This document shows, one piece after another, positions 7,304 to 16,202 of a DNA stretch of 64,000 nucleotides. The notes under the pieces are model-generated. The model ran no database searches. It worked only from the letters and a program-made list of their open reading frames with translations, and was not told where the DNA came from. The translations under genes and the position numbers were made by a program. This DNA comes from Opitutaceae bacterium (GTDB lineage Bacteria; Verrucomicrobiota; Verrucomicrobiia; Opitutales; Opitutaceae). The stretch spans positions 1 through 64,000 of the forward strand of contig JAEUGY010000084.1 of the NCBI GenBank assembly GCA_016794625.1. The letters run 5' to 3'. How positions within the stretch are numbered: the stretch's first letter is position 1; every line of letters starts with the position of its first letter.

Positions 7304-9495
7304 ACCTGTCTCTGTTCTCCTCCACCTTGGTTCGCCCGCGGTCCGGGCGCAGGCTTCTTCCGTGGTTCGCCTTTCTGGTGGCAAGCCTCGGCCCTGCGAG
7401 TCCGGGCTGGGCGGCCGTTGAGTTCCCGGCCCGTCAACCCGCTTATCTGGTTACGACTCCAGCCTCTGCACTGGAAGAGCGGGTGGTGGGACAGCTGTCG
7501 AGCTACGTCGGCCGCGTCCTCGGCGAGCCGGCCCGGCGGGTGGCCACGCTTGAGCAAGTGCCCCTCGGGGCGCCTGCGATCGTGCTGACGCTCGCGGGAC
7601 GCGGACCCTGGGCGGATGCGCAGGTGCCGGCGGACTCGCCGGAGGCGTTCAGCCTCGCGACCCGGCGCGAGCTCGGTCGCTCCCTCGTGGTGGCCACGGG
7701 CCGCACAGACCGCGGACTCAAGCGGGCGGTGCAGCGGCTGGTCATGCGGAGCGAACAGCGCTCGCCCGGGCTGGTGATTCCGGACCTGGCGGTGGTGGAG
7801 AAGCCGTGGATCCCGCGGCGCGAGTGGACGCTGTGCGCCTGGAGTCCGGAGCTGGTGCGCGGGCTCTTCCACAATCCGCAGGCCGACAAGCGCATGAATG
7901 TCTGGCTCTACAGCGACCGCCAGGTGGACTCGTATGTCGAGATGTTCGACTGGTTTGGTTTCAGTGGTTCCCAATTGATGGATACGGTGGCGAACTATGC
8001 GGCGGTCGGTTCGGCCGAGGCCTATCACGGACGGTTGCGTATGTTCACCCGGGCGCTGCGTGAGAACGGACAGGACATCACGCTCTGGGTCTGGGCGTCC
8101 CAGTTCAACGATTTCGGCTGGGTCGACCGCACGGTGGTCACCACGCCCCAGCCGGGCCTGACCGCCTTCACCGACCCGGCGGTGCGCGCGACGTTTGAGC
8201 GGTACTATGACGGCTACGCCGAGCTGGCGGCCGACGTCGATCTGCTCATCGCCCACTTCTATGATCCGGGCACGCTCAAGAATCGCTCCGACGTCTTCCA
8301 GTACATGGGCCTGCTCCGGGACAAGTTCCGAGCGAAGAACCCCCAGGTGAAGCTCGGGGTGGACTTCTGGTATGCGGACCAGGAGGTCGGCTACATGGAG
8401 CAGCTGGTCGAGAATGGCTTCAAGGATGTGCTGTTTCTCGAGAACACGATGCCGCACACCTATCCGCCCGGACGCCGCGAGGAGCTGCACCAGGCCGCCC
8501 GGCAGCGCGGGCTCGAGATCGGCGTCTGGGGCTGGCACACCGCCGAGATCGAGTCGGACCAGATGCCGACGATGCACGTCAATGCCCAGCTGCTCAGCAA
8601 ATTCTACCGGGAGATGAGGGCGGGCGTCGATCGTATCCATCCCATTACGTACTGGTCGGAGATGGAGGCCTGCCACCTGATCAATATTTTCACGATGTAC
8701 TGCGCGGGCCAGCTGCTGTGGAATCCCGACCGCGATCCGGACGAACTCCTGCGCGAGGTGGCGGAGGGCATTTGGGGACCCCGCGCCGGTGCCCCGGTGC
8801 TCGCCGCCCTCCGGCTGATCCAGGATGTGCGCACCGGTCCCTCGTGGGACACGTACTGGTGGTCGCTGCCGACCCACCGACTGGGGACCGCCGATCCGGC
8901 CGACGACCTGCGCCGGGCCGACGAGGCGATCGCGGCGTTTGAATCGCTGGTCACCGACCCCACGTATGTGTGCAAACTGCCGCTGCCGTTTCCGCCCGAT
9001 GCGTTCATTGACTTGATGCTCCCGCACCTGCGCCAGCTGCGCGCGTTTGCGGACTTCCGCATCCAGTTCGCGGCCCTCACCGCGGACGCCGCAAAAGGAC
9101 TTTCCAAGGAAGAGCTCCGCGTCCGGGCCAATGCGATTTGGAAGCCCATCCTCGACTACTCCACCTGGATCGGCGCCTTTGGTCCGCCCGAGGCCATGAC
9201 CCAGGAAAAGATGCTGATGGCGTTTGCGAAGGAGCACGGTCTTGTCCTGACCCCGCCGGATTGGATGCGCTGGCGCGACGCCAACCGCCAGCTGCAGTCG
9301 CTCCACGGCCGGCAGCGGGCGCAGGCCACGGCGCTGCAGATCGATGTGAACGCGCGCCACCTGTCCCGCGATTTCTTCTGGTCGGTGGAGAAAGGGCGGG
9401 ATCGGTTCCAGCTCCTGATTGACCAGGGGCTCGTGGTGAAGACCGGCCCGACCACGTACCAGCTGGCGAACTGGGAAGAGTTCCGCGGACGCTGA
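7300..9495 (+). CDS. secreted glycoside hydrolase-like protein (alpha-glucuronidase / DUF4838-like architecture)
   Basis: 731 aa. The ATG at 7300 overlaps the preceding stop and leads into a signal peptide (RLLPWFAFLVASLGPASPGWA). Residues ~30-160 look like the N-terminal alpha/beta domain seen in alpha-glucuronidases and GH20-like enzymes (VVGQLSSYVGRVLG, then RGLKRAVQRLVMRS). A probable TIM barrel follows (RMNVWLYSDRQVDSYVEMFD, then GVDFWYADQEVGYMEQ, then IGVWGWHTAEIESDQMP), then a helical C-terminal part (AGQLLWNPDRDPDELLREVA) like that of DUF4838 proteins. I cannot assign a CAZy family or the catalytic acids with confidence. In this operon it probably releases the acidic sugar later imported and dehydrated. 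Confidence 0.75.
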   Translation: MNLSLFSSTLVRPRSGRRLLPWFAFLVASLGPASPGWAAVEFPARQPAYLVTTPASALEERVVGQLSSYVGRVLGEPARRVATLEQVPLGAPAIVLTLAGRGPWADAQVPADSPEAFSLATRRELGRSLVVATGRTDRGLKRAVQRLVMRSEQRSPGLVIPDLAVVEKPWIPRREWTLCAWSPELVRGLFHNPQADKRMNVWLYSDRQVDSYVEMFDWFGFSGSQLMDTVANYAAVGSAEAYHGRLRMFTRALRENGQDITLWVWASQFNDFGWVDRTVVTTPQPGLTAFTDPAVRATFERYYDGYAELAADVDLLIAHFYDPGTLKNRSDVFQYMGLLRDKFRAKNPQVKLGVDFWYADQEVGYMEQLVENGFKDVLFLENTMPHTYPPGRREELHQAARQRGLEIGVWGWHTAEIESDQMPTMHVNAQLLSKFYREMRAGVDRIHPITYWSEMEACHLINIFTMYCAGQLLWNPDRDPDELLREVAEGIWGPRAGAPVLAALRLIQDVRTGPSWDTYWWSLPTHRLGTADPADDLRRADEAIAAFESLVTDPTYVCKLPLPFPPDAFIDLMLPHLRQLRAFADFRIQFAALTADAAKGLSKEELRVRANAIWKPILDYSTWIGAFGPPEAMTQEKMLMAFAKEHGLVLTPPDWMRWRDANRQLQSLHGRQRAQATALQIDVNARHLSRDFFWSVEKGRDRFQLLIDQGLVVKTGPTTYQLANWEEFRGR

Positions 9496-9498
9496 GTC

Positions 9499-11067
9499 AT
9501 GCGCGTGGAACTAGGCACCGTCGATCTGCTGGTGTTCGGGGCCTATCTGGTCGCCGTCGGCCTGTTGGCCGCGCGGGCGTCACGGAATCGCAACGACACG
9601 CGACGCGAGTATTTTCTCGGCGGGGAGAAACTGCCGTGGTGGATGGTGGGCGGCAGCATTGTCGCGGCGAACATCAGCAGTCACCACTTCATCGGGGTGA
9701 TGGGCGTCGCCTATCAGCACGGCTTCGTGGCCATGACCATCGAGTGGGGGGCGATCCTGGTCGGTTTCAATGCGCTCTTGTGGATCTTTCTCCCTTACTA
9801 CCTGCGCAACGGTTTCTACACGATGCCGGAGTTTCTGCAGCGCCGGTACGGCGGGGCGGCGCGCGGGTTGTTCGCGGTCCTGATCCTGGTGACCTACGTG
9901 TTCGTGGAGATTGCGGCCGTGCTCTACTTTGGCGCCCTGGCCTTGCACGAGCTGCTGGGACTCTCGGTGCACCTCTGTGTTCCGGTCATCGCTCTCATCA
10001 CCGGCATCTATACGGTCACCGGTGGCCTGCGCGCCGTGGTCTGGACGGAGATGCTGCAACTGGTGGTGCTGCTGGTCGGCGGGCTCTCGCTGGCGGTGGC
10101 GGTGTTGCACGCTGGCGGAGGGTGGGCGGCGTTTTTTGCCACGTCGAAGGACTGGGACATGATCCGCCCGGCGAACGACCCCGACTTTCCGTGGACCATG
10201 TACCTGGGCGGCCTGCTTTGCATCAGCATTTTCTACTGCGCGGCCAACCAGTTCATCGTGCAGCGCGTGCTCGGTGCGAAGGACGAGTGGCATGCGCGGA
10301 TGGGCGTGGTCTTCACCGACTACCTCAAATTTCTGCTGCCGCTGATCATCGTGGTGCCCGGCATCATCGGTCCGAAGCTGTTTCCGGGCTTGGAGCGGCC
10401 CGACATGATTTTCCCCACGCTCGTGGCGAATCTCCTGCCCCAGGGTCTGGTGGGCCTGGTGCTGGCGGGTCTGGTGGCGGCGGTGATGTCGCATGTTTCC
10501 GGCGCCTTGAATTCGTCGACCACGATTCTGACCGTGGACTTCTACCAGGTCTGGAGACCGCGCGCGACGGAGGCTGAAGCCGTTCGCTTTGGGCGGCGTT
10601 CGGGCATCGTGCTGGCAATCCTGGGCGTGGTGGCGGCCGAGATCCTCACCTCGCACTCGGATCGGCCGGTGTTCATCTACCTGCTGAGCGCCTACGGCTA
10701 TGTCACACCGGGCATGGCGACGATGTTCCTGGTGGGGATCTTCTGGCGTCGCGCCACCCAAGCCGGGGCGGTGACGGCGGGAGTACTCACGATCGTACTG
10801 TCGGTGGGGCTTGAGCTGCTCTTTCCGAGCCTGCCGTTCTTCAATCGAACGGGCATTGTCTTCTGGGCGTGTATGGTGGCCTGCGTCGGGGTCAGCCTGG
10901 TGACCCGGCCGAAATCGGAGGAGGCCCTGCGCGGCTTGATCTGGACCCGTGAGAGCCTGCAGCTTCCGGAGAACCAGCGCCGGCAGGCCCGCGGCTGGCG
11001 CAGCCCGGCGCTGTGGTGGGCCATCATCACGGTCGTTGTACTCTACTTCTACGTTCGATACGCCTGA
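9499..11067 (+). CDS. sodium:solute symporter (SSS/SLC5 family)
   Basis: 522-aa inner-membrane Na+-coupled transporter starting 4 bp after the previous stop. The family signature REYFLGGEKLPWWMVGGSIVAANIS (N-terminal, read in two parts: REYFLGGEKLP and WWMVGGSIVAANIS) is followed by about 13 hydrophobic segments, including the conserved region around TVTGGLRAVVWTEMLQ and LVLAGLVAAVMSHVSGALNS. Length is typical. It lies between the secreted glycosidase and the dehydratase, so it most likely imports the monosaccharide, uronate or other product of the upstream enzymes. Confidence 0.95.
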   Translation: MRVELGTVDLLVFGAYLVAVGLLAARASRNRNDTRREYFLGGEKLPWWMVGGSIVAANISSHHFIGVMGVAYQHGFVAMTIEWGAILVGFNALLWIFLPYYLRNGFYTMPEFLQRRYGGAARGLFAVLILVTYVFVEIAAVLYFGALALHELLGLSVHLCVPVIALITGIYTVTGGLRAVVWTEMLQLVVLLVGGLSLAVAVLHAGGGWAAFFATSKDWDMIRPANDPDFPWTMYLGGLLCISIFYCAANQFIVQRVLGAKDEWHARMGVVFTDYLKFLLPLIIVVPGIIGPKLFPGLERPDMIFPTLVANLLPQGLVGLVLAGLVAAVMSHVSGALNSSTTILTVDFYQVWRPRATEAEAVRFGRRSGIVLAILGVVAAEILTSHSDRPVFIYLLSAYGYVTPGMATMFLVGIFWRRATQAGAVTAGVLTIVLSVGLELLFPSLPFFNRTGIVFWACMVACVGVSLVTRPKSEEALRGLIWTRESLQLPENQRRQARGWRSPALWWAIITVVVLYFYVRYA

Positions 11068-11097
11068 TCTGATCCCTTTCTGATTTCGCCTCGGCGC

Positions 11098-12276
11098 ATG
11101 AAAATCACCAAAATCGAGACCCTCGTCTGCCACGCGCGCATGCGCAATTGGATCTTTGTGAAGGTGCTGACTGACCAGCCGGGCCTCTGGGGCTGGGGCG
11201 AGGCGACGCTGGAGTGGCATACGCGTTCGGTGGTCGGCGCGATTGAGGATCTCAGTTCTCTGCTCGTCGGCGAGGACCCGACCCGGATCGAGCACCTCTG
11301 GCAGATGATGTACCGGCAGCACTTCTGGCACGGGAACGGGATCGTGCGGGGCACCGCCATCAGCGGCATCGACATCGCGCTCTGGGACATCCTCGGCAAA
11401 GCCCATGGCGTACCGTGTCACCAACTCTGGGGTGGGCGCGTGCGCGACGGAGTGCGCCTGTATTGTCACCTCGGAGGCGGCCGGATGGAGGATTTTTATC
11501 AGGCGCGGCCCGACGATGCCGCCCGGTTTGCGGACCTCGCCCGCCAGGCTGTGGCGGAAGGGTTCACGGCGTTCAAGGCGATGGCGGTGCCGGAGACCCA
11601 GCCGATCGAAGGGCTGGTGCCGGTGCGGTATGCGGCGGCCTGTGTGCAGGCGATGCGGGAAGCCGTGGGTGACAGCATCGACATCATGGTCGACTGCCAT
11701 GCCCGCCCGTCGCCGCGCATGGGGCATCTCTTCGCTGCGGCGCTCGAGCCTTACGGCCTGTACTTTCTCGAAGAGCCCTGCTGGCCGGAGACGATGGACG
11801 ACCTGGCCGCGATCCAGCGCAGCGTGCGGACACCGATCGCGACCGGGGAGCGGCTCGTGGGCCTGGCGCCTTTCCGGGATCTGCTGGAGAAACGAGGCGC
11901 GAGTGTCCTGCAGCCGGATCTGACCCACTGTGGCGGCCTGACCGAGGGCCGGCGGATCGCCGCGCTCGCCGAGGCCTATCGCGTCGGGCTTGCTCCCCAC
12001 AATCCCCAGGGGCCGGTCAGCACAGCGGCATCGATTGAGTTTGGGTTTGCGACGCCCTCTTACCTGATCTGCGAGTCGGTCCATGCGGATGTGCCCTGGC
12101 GCGACGACGTGGTGAACCAGGGATTTACGGTCGAACCCAAGGGCCGGATCGCCCGGCCCAATGCCCGTCCCGGGCTGGGGGTGGAGATCAACGAGGACGC
12201 GGTCCGGGCCCACCCGTTTGAACAGGAGATCCTGCAACGCAGTTTTTATCGCGATGGAAGCGTCGGAGACTGGTAA
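11098..12276 (+). CDS. enolase-superfamily sugar-acid dehydratase, D-galactonate dehydratase-like
   Basis: 392-aa mandelate racemase / muconate-lactonizing family enzyme, abstracting the alpha proton of a sugar acid and eliminating water. N-terminal capping domain: LVGEDPTRIEHLWQMMYR, then SGIDIALWDILGK. Barrel Mg2+ ligands can be read as Asp199 (IMVDCHARPS), Glu225 (FLEEP) and Glu251 (ATGER), with candidate acid/base residues His201 and His301 (LAPHNPQGPVS). The intervals (26, 26 and 102 residues) match those I know for E. coli DgoD. The substrate could still be gluconate, galactonate or another aldonate, since this family shifts specificity easily. It overlaps the following SDR gene by 23 bp. 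Confidence 0.9.
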   Translation: MKITKIETLVCHARMRNWIFVKVLTDQPGLWGWGEATLEWHTRSVVGAIEDLSSLLVGEDPTRIEHLWQMMYRQHFWHGNGIVRGTAISGIDIALWDILGKAHGVPCHQLWGGRVRDGVRLYCHLGGGRMEDFYQARPDDAARFADLARQAVAEGFTAFKAMAVPETQPIEGLVPVRYAAACVQAMREAVGDSIDIMVDCHARPSPRMGHLFAAALEPYGLYFLEEPCWPETMDDLAAIQRSVRTPIATGERLVGLAPFRDLLEKRGASVLQPDLTHCGGLTEGRRIAALAEAYRVGLAPHNPQGPVSTAASIEFGFATPSYLICESVHADVPWRDDVVNQGFTVEPKGRIARPNARPGLGVEINEDAVRAHPFEQEILQRSFYRDGSVGDW

Positions 12277-13024
12277 CCCTCCGCTCGACGGCCAGGTTGC
12301 CCTGGTCAGCGGCGGCCTCGGAGATATCGGCCGCGCCACCGCGCTGGCCCTGCACCGCGCGGGGGCCCGTGTCGCGGTGAGCGATCTCGCGCCGGTCCGG
12401 ACCGGTCGCAGGATGTCACCGGAATTTCATTACACCCGGGTCGATGTCAGCGATCCGGAGGCGGTGCGGGACTGGGTGGCCCGGGTCGAGCGGGATCTCG
12501 GCCCGCCGTCGCTCGTGGTGTGCAACGCCGGCCTGGTCGTGCCCATGGGCGCCTTGGAGACCACCCAGGCGGTGTGGGAGCGCACGCTCGCCGTGAACCT
12601 GACCGGGGCGTTCCTGCTCGCGCAGGAGGCGGCCCGGCGCATGGTCCGCCGGCGACGGACGGGACGCATTGTTTTTGTCGGCAGTTGGGCGGGACATGTG
12701 CCGCACGCGCAGATCACCGCGTACTCGGTGGCCAAGGCCGGACTGCGCATGGCGATGAAGTGCCTGGCGGTGGAGCTGGCGCCCGCTGGCATCCTCGTCA
12801 ATGAGATCGCGCCGGGCATTGTGGACGCCGGATTGAGCGGAAAGTTGATGGCGCGTCGTCGTGGACTGCGGGAGAAGACGCGCCGCAAGATCCCCGTCCA
12901 GCGCCTGCTCGAGGCGGAGGACGTCGCGCGGGGAGTGGTGTCGCTCTGCCAGCCGGAGAATCGGCACATGACGGGATCTGTCGTGCTGATGGACGGCGGC
13001 CTTTCACTGAAGGGTCCGATCTAG
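12254..13024 (+). CDS. short-chain dehydrogenase/reductase (SDR)
   Basis: 256-aa NAD(P)-dependent oxidoreductase, classical SDR. The frame is open from 12161, but the ATG at 12254 gives the normal N-terminus (LDGQVALVSGGLGDIGRA, cofactor-binding glycine motif). The NAG motif is present (VCNAGLVVPMG), and the catalytic triad reads Ser144 (VGSWAGHV), Tyr157 and Lys161 (AYSVAKAG). The C-terminus ends in the family form SVVLMDGGLSLKG. Last gene of the operon; translationally coupled to the dehydratase by a 23-bp overlap, so it probably oxidises or reduces a sugar or sugar acid in the same route. Confidence 0.93.
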   Translation: MEASETGNPPLDGQVALVSGGLGDIGRATALALHRAGARVAVSDLAPVRTGRRMSPEFHYTRVDVSDPEAVRDWVARVERDLGPPSLVVCNAGLVVPMGALETTQAVWERTLAVNLTGAFLLAQEAARRMVRRRRTGRIVFVGSWAGHVPHAQITAYSVAKAGLRMAMKCLAVELAPAGILVNEIAPGIVDAGLSGKLMARRRGLREKTRRKIPVQRLLEAEDVARGVVSLCQPENRHMTGSVVLMDGGLSLKGPI

Positions 13025-13032
13025 CCGCGTGG

Positions 13033-13134
13033 GGCGTCGCTCCGTCGACGCCGGGAGACGAGCCCCGCAACCCTGCGTCCGTACGCTTTGGGTGAATGCA
13101 ACGCGCAACCGGCGTCGACGGAGCGACGCCCTCC
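13033..13134. repeat. inverted pair of palindromic repeats (type A)
   Basis: Two facing copies of a 20-nt palindromic unit: GGCGTCGCTCCGTCGACGCC at 13033-13052, and its reverse complement GGCGTCGACGGAGCGACGCC at 13111-13130, followed by CTCC. Each can fold as a 7-bp stem (GGCGTCG/CGACGCC) with an ACGGAG loop. The right copy is preceded by ACGCGCAACC, shared with the copy at 18073-18106. No coding potential; probably a REP- or MITE-like element just downstream of the sugar-acid operon. Confidence 0.8.
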
Positions 13135-13191
13135 ATCGATCCGACGCTCGGCGACGGGGTCGTTACCTCGTCATTTTTTGAGGTTAACGCT

Positions 13192-13219
13192 GCGGCCTCA
13201 GCGAGGCCGCCTACAACGG
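13192..13219 (+). repeat. palindromic repeat (type B)
   Basis: GCGGCCTC-AGC-GAGGCCGC, a perfect 8-bp stem with a 3-nt loop, followed by CTACAACGG. The same unit recurs at 18008 and 18287, and a degenerate form at 46249. It sits in the 278-bp gap between the SDR gene and the secreted hydrolase, together with the type A pair. Confidence 0.8.
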
Positions 13220-13302
13220 CGGGAACTCGGTGGGGTGGTTTGCTGGCGGGGCGTTTGACAGAGGGGCGCCGGGTCGAGTGAGGTGGTGGGGCGACCACGA
13301 TC

Positions 13303-14154
13303 ATGATCACTCACGTTCCGACTTTCCTGCGCGGGGGCTTGGCCTCGCTCGTTCTCGTTTTCGGCATGGCGGGGGCAGGGGCGGCGGAGCCGGCTGGGTC
13401 GGGTTTCAAGCAGCTCCGGCTGAGCCAAGGCGTTGTTTCACTGCCGCCTGGCTGGATGGAACGTGGCGCGGAGGTTCCCGTCTGGCTGCATTTGCATGGG
13501 GCGCCGGCAGTGGTGGAGGCGCAGTTTGCCTCGGTCGGAGCGCCCGGGGTGCTGGTCAATGTGACGCTGCCTGGTCTGTCCAAGGTCTATGCGGATCGCT
13601 TTGCCGCTCCGGGGGCGTTGGCTGAGGTGTTGACTGTGGTGGAGGCAGCGCTGCGCGCGGAGGCCCCGGGGACGGCGTGGCGTCTCGGGGAGGTGACCGT
13701 GACCTCCTTCAGCGCCGGTTTCGGCGGGGTCAGGCAACTGTTGCGCGAGCCGGCGGCCTTTGACCGCATCGCGGCCCTCGTGCTGGCGGACTCGATCTAC
13801 TGCGGATACACAGGGGATCCGAAGGACAGGCGGGTGGACCCGGTGTTGATGAATGGATTTCTGCGGTTTGCCCGGCTGGCGGCGGAGGGGCGCAAGCGGA
13901 TGGTCGTTTCGCATTCCGCCCAGGTGCCGGAGGGGTATGCGAGTACGACGGAAACCGCGGACTTTCTCATCCGTTCACTCGGGGGCGCGCGGACCGAGGA
14001 GACCGCGGCCTGGGCGGGAGGCCTGACGTTGAACAGCCACTACCGAAGTGGCCGTCTGGAGATCCTGGGGTTCACGGGGGTGGGCCCGGAGGATCATATG
14101 CGCCACCTGCGCGCACTGGGCGTGTTTCTCGCGCGGGTGGCGCCGAAGCCGTGA
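13303..14154 (+). CDS. secreted alpha/beta-hydrolase-like protein
   Basis: 283 aa with a signal peptide (GGLASLVLVFGMAGAGAAEP). The body reads like an alpha/beta hydrolase fold: VPVWLHLHGAPAVVEAQF (strand plus oxyanion-like HG), a degenerate nucleophile elbow TSFSAGFGGVRQLL (Ser in S-F-S-A-G), LVLADSIYCG (possible acid position) and EDHMRHLRALG (possible catalytic His). The substrate is unknown. It could be an esterase or an inactive relative, since the elbow is not a canonical GxSxG. Neighbours give no clear functional link. Confidence 0.7.
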   Translation: MITHVPTFLRGGLASLVLVFGMAGAGAAEPAGSGFKQLRLSQGVVSLPPGWMERGAEVPVWLHLHGAPAVVEAQFASVGAPGVLVNVTLPGLSKVYADRFAAPGALAEVLTVVEAALRAEAPGTAWRLGEVTVTSFSAGFGGVRQLLREPAAFDRIAALVLADSIYCGYTGDPKDRRVDPVLMNGFLRFARLAAEGRKRMVVSHSAQVPEGYASTTETADFLIRSLGGARTEETAAWAGGLTLNSHYRSGRLEILGFTGVGPEDHMRHLRALGVFLARVAPKP

Positions 14155-14172
14155 TCGGGCAACGCGGAAGGC

Positions 14173-14874
14173 TTAGGGTGTGATCTCGCGGTAGGTTCCG
14201 TTGTTCACCACGGTGCGGAACTTGGCGGAACCGGCGATCCACCCTCCGATGCCCGCGTCCGTGACCATCGTGTCCATCATGAGCGCGAGCCGTTCCGAGG
14301 ACGGAGCGTTGAGCGAGACCAGGTGCGTGTAGGTGTCGCGACCGGCCACCACCCGGTAGGTGTTGATCTTGATGTCCTTCAGGCCGCGATCATCGAGCAG
14401 TTTGCGCAGGTCGTTCAGGGCATTGAGGTAACCGGGTTCGTCGGTGGCCACGATGCGGGTGTTGAAGAGCCAGGCGCCGGCATGGGTGCCGTCGAAGCGC
14501 ACGGCCTTGAGCAGGACGCGGGGGCCGAGCGAGCGCACGGTGTTGAGATGGGAACGGCTCTCGATCAAGGCGGGTTCTTCCGTGGTGCGCTGGTCATTCG
14601 CCGACATGGTAGCGAACGAGTCGGAGGCGATGACGGCGAACACGCGGCCGGTGTCTTTTCCGGCGGATTCGCCGACGTAGAGCCGGATGTAGCTATCCAG
14701 CCCGAGCTTCGATTTCGCGACCGCATTGTTGCGGGCGATCCAGAGCGCGTAGGTCTTGGCGTCCTTGGTTTCGATTTCGTTGATGGCGATCACCGGAAGG
14801 GCGGTGTCGGCGGCGAAGGAACGCAGGGTTAGCAGCGTCACGAGGGACGCGAACACGATCGACGTGAGTTTCAT
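14173..14874 (-). CDS. secreted hypothetical protein
   Basis: 233 aa with a clear signal peptide (MKLTSIVFASLVTLLTLRSFAADT). No family I can name with confidence. The pattern of short strands with repeated sections (VIAINEIETKDAKTYALWIA and DTYTHLVSLNAPSSERLALM) suggests a ferredoxin-like or ABM-type alpha/beta barrel, often seen in small periplasmic proteins, but that is a guess. It is transcribed divergently from the TlpA-like gene, with a short AT-rich stretch (GTTAATTAATTGGGAATTAG) in the shared upstream region. Confidence 0.75.
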   Translation of the reverse strand: MKLTSIVFASLVTLLTLRSFAADTALPVIAINEIETKDAKTYALWIARNNAVAKSKLGLDSYIRLYVGESAGKDTGRVFAVIASDSFATMSANDQRTTEEPALIESRSHLNTVRSLGPRVLLKAVRFDGTHAGAWLFNTRIVATDEPGYLNALNDLRKLLDDRGLKDIKINTYRVVAGRDTYTHLVSLNAPSSERLALMMDTMVTDAGIGGWIAGSAKFRTVVNNGTYREITP

Positions 14875-15043
14875 GATCTGGGGTGGGGCGGAGTTGAGGC
14901 CGGCGCGTTGCCCGGGGGTTCCTGGGGTTGACGGCGGGCCGGAGGCGATCGTTAATTAATTGGGAATTAGCTACAAGCACCATCTGGCGCGTAGGTGCAG
15001 GTCCGTGACTTGCCGAATACGCCCGGGTGAACAACGTCGGGGC

Positions 15044-16171
15044 ATGCTGTATTGTCATGGACTTCGCTTGCCCGTCGCCGGCCTCCTGCTGGCCCTGCTG
15101 ACGTCCCTCGGGGACGTGCGTGCGGCCTTTGAACTGGCGGGGCGGATCCCCGAGAGCCTTCGGGCTGACGGCGAGGTGGAGGTGGTGCGGGAACGCATCG
15201 AGGAGCGTGACACCCAGCCGGTGGCCAAAGGCCGGCTGGAGGCCGGGGTGCTGGCCCTGCGGGTCGAGGCCGAGCCTGGACTCTACCGGTTGCGCATCGG
15301 AAGCCAGGAGACTCCGTTCGTCGCCGGAGAAGGGCAGCGCCTGGTGGTCGGGGCCGCGGACGGCGACCGTGAGGTGCGCCTGGAGGGCAGCCCGGATCAT
15401 GCGTTGTTTCTTGCCTATGAGGCGTTGCGCCGTGCGTCGCTGCGCCAGCACGTCCTGACCGTGCGCGAGGCGCAGCAGGCGGCGCGTTCCCGGGGTGACG
15501 CCGCAGCGGTGGACCGGCTGACCGAGGCGGAGGTCGAAGGCTACCGCGTGCATCGGCGCGAACTCATCGACTTCACCCTTTCGCGGCTGGCGGGGTCTCC
15601 GGCGCTGTACGCCGCTTCGCTTCGCTGGGAAGGTGACTACCGGTTGGCTGAGCTGGCGGCCGTGGTGCGCGACTTTGTGAAGACGCATCCGGACTGGCAG
15701 ATCTCGCGTCGCCTGGAGTCGCGAGTGCGCGGATTTGAGTCACTCGCCCTTGGAGCCCCGGCTCCGGAGCTGGCCGGACGGGCGCCGGACGGATCTGCCG
15801 TCGCGCTGTCCGGATTGCGGGGCAAAGTGGTGTTGCTGGACTTCTGGGCGTCGTGGTGCGGTCCCTGTCGCAGCGAAAACCGTCATTACGTTGAGCTGTA
15901 CCAAACCCATCGTGACGCCGGCTTTGAGATCCTGGCGGTCTCGGTCGACCACGACGAGCGTGGCTGGAAGGCGGCCATCGCGAAGGACCGCGCTACCTGG
16001 CGGCATCTCTCGGATCTGGTGGGCTGGAAGAGCCCGCTGGCGGCGACGTATCAAGTGACGGCGCTTCCGGCGAGTTTCCTGATCGACCGCGAAGGCCGCA
16101 TCGTGGCGAAGGACCTGCGGGGTGCCGCTCTGACCCAGGAGCTGAAGCGCCAGCTCGCACTCGGCCGGTAG
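15044..16171 (+). CDS. TlpA-family thiol-disulfide oxidoreductase with N-terminal DUF4369-like region
   Basis: 375 aa from the ATG at 15044, which starts a signal peptide (LRLPVAGLLLALLTSLGDVRA); the frame is open from 14960 but that extension looks non-coding. Residues ~25-230 form a beta-rich region followed by helices, like the DUF4369 part of Bacteroidota/Verrucomicrobiota TlpA proteins. Residues ~235-375 form a thioredoxin-fold domain with the redox motif WASWCGPCRSEN (Cys272/Cys275), the cis-Pro segment TALPASFLIDREGRIV and the family start LGAPAPELAGRAPDG. Expected in the periplasm, keeping cysteines reduced, for example for cytochrome c assembly. Confidence 0.9.
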   Translation: MLYCHGLRLPVAGLLLALLTSLGDVRAAFELAGRIPESLRADGEVEVVRERIEERDTQPVAKGRLEAGVLALRVEAEPGLYRLRIGSQETPFVAGEGQRLVVGAADGDREVRLEGSPDHALFLAYEALRRASLRQHVLTVREAQQAARSRGDAAAVDRLTEAEVEGYRVHRRELIDFTLSRLAGSPALYAASLRWEGDYRLAELAAVVRDFVKTHPDWQISRRLESRVRGFESLALGAPAPELAGRAPDGSAVALSGLRGKVVLLDFWASWCGPCRSENRHYVELYQTHRDAGFEILAVSVDHDERGWKAAIAKDRATWRHLSDLVGWKSPLAATYQVTALPASFLIDREGRIVAKDLRGAALTQELKRQLALGR

Positions 16172-16202
16172 CGTCTCCCGGTGGCGTCCATCCCTTCGCC
16201 CT

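Noticed and set aside
7198..9360. 720-residue minus-strand frame under the glycosidase gene
   Set aside because: Antisense of a gene with a signal peptide and operon overlap on the other strand; composition typical of a GC-rich shadow.
9580..12339. 919-residue open frame on the minus strand across the symporter and dehydratase genes
   Set aside because: It is antisense to two genes with clear family motifs, has a His/Arg/Gln-rich composition with no recognisable fold, and reflects GC3 bias in the sense genes.
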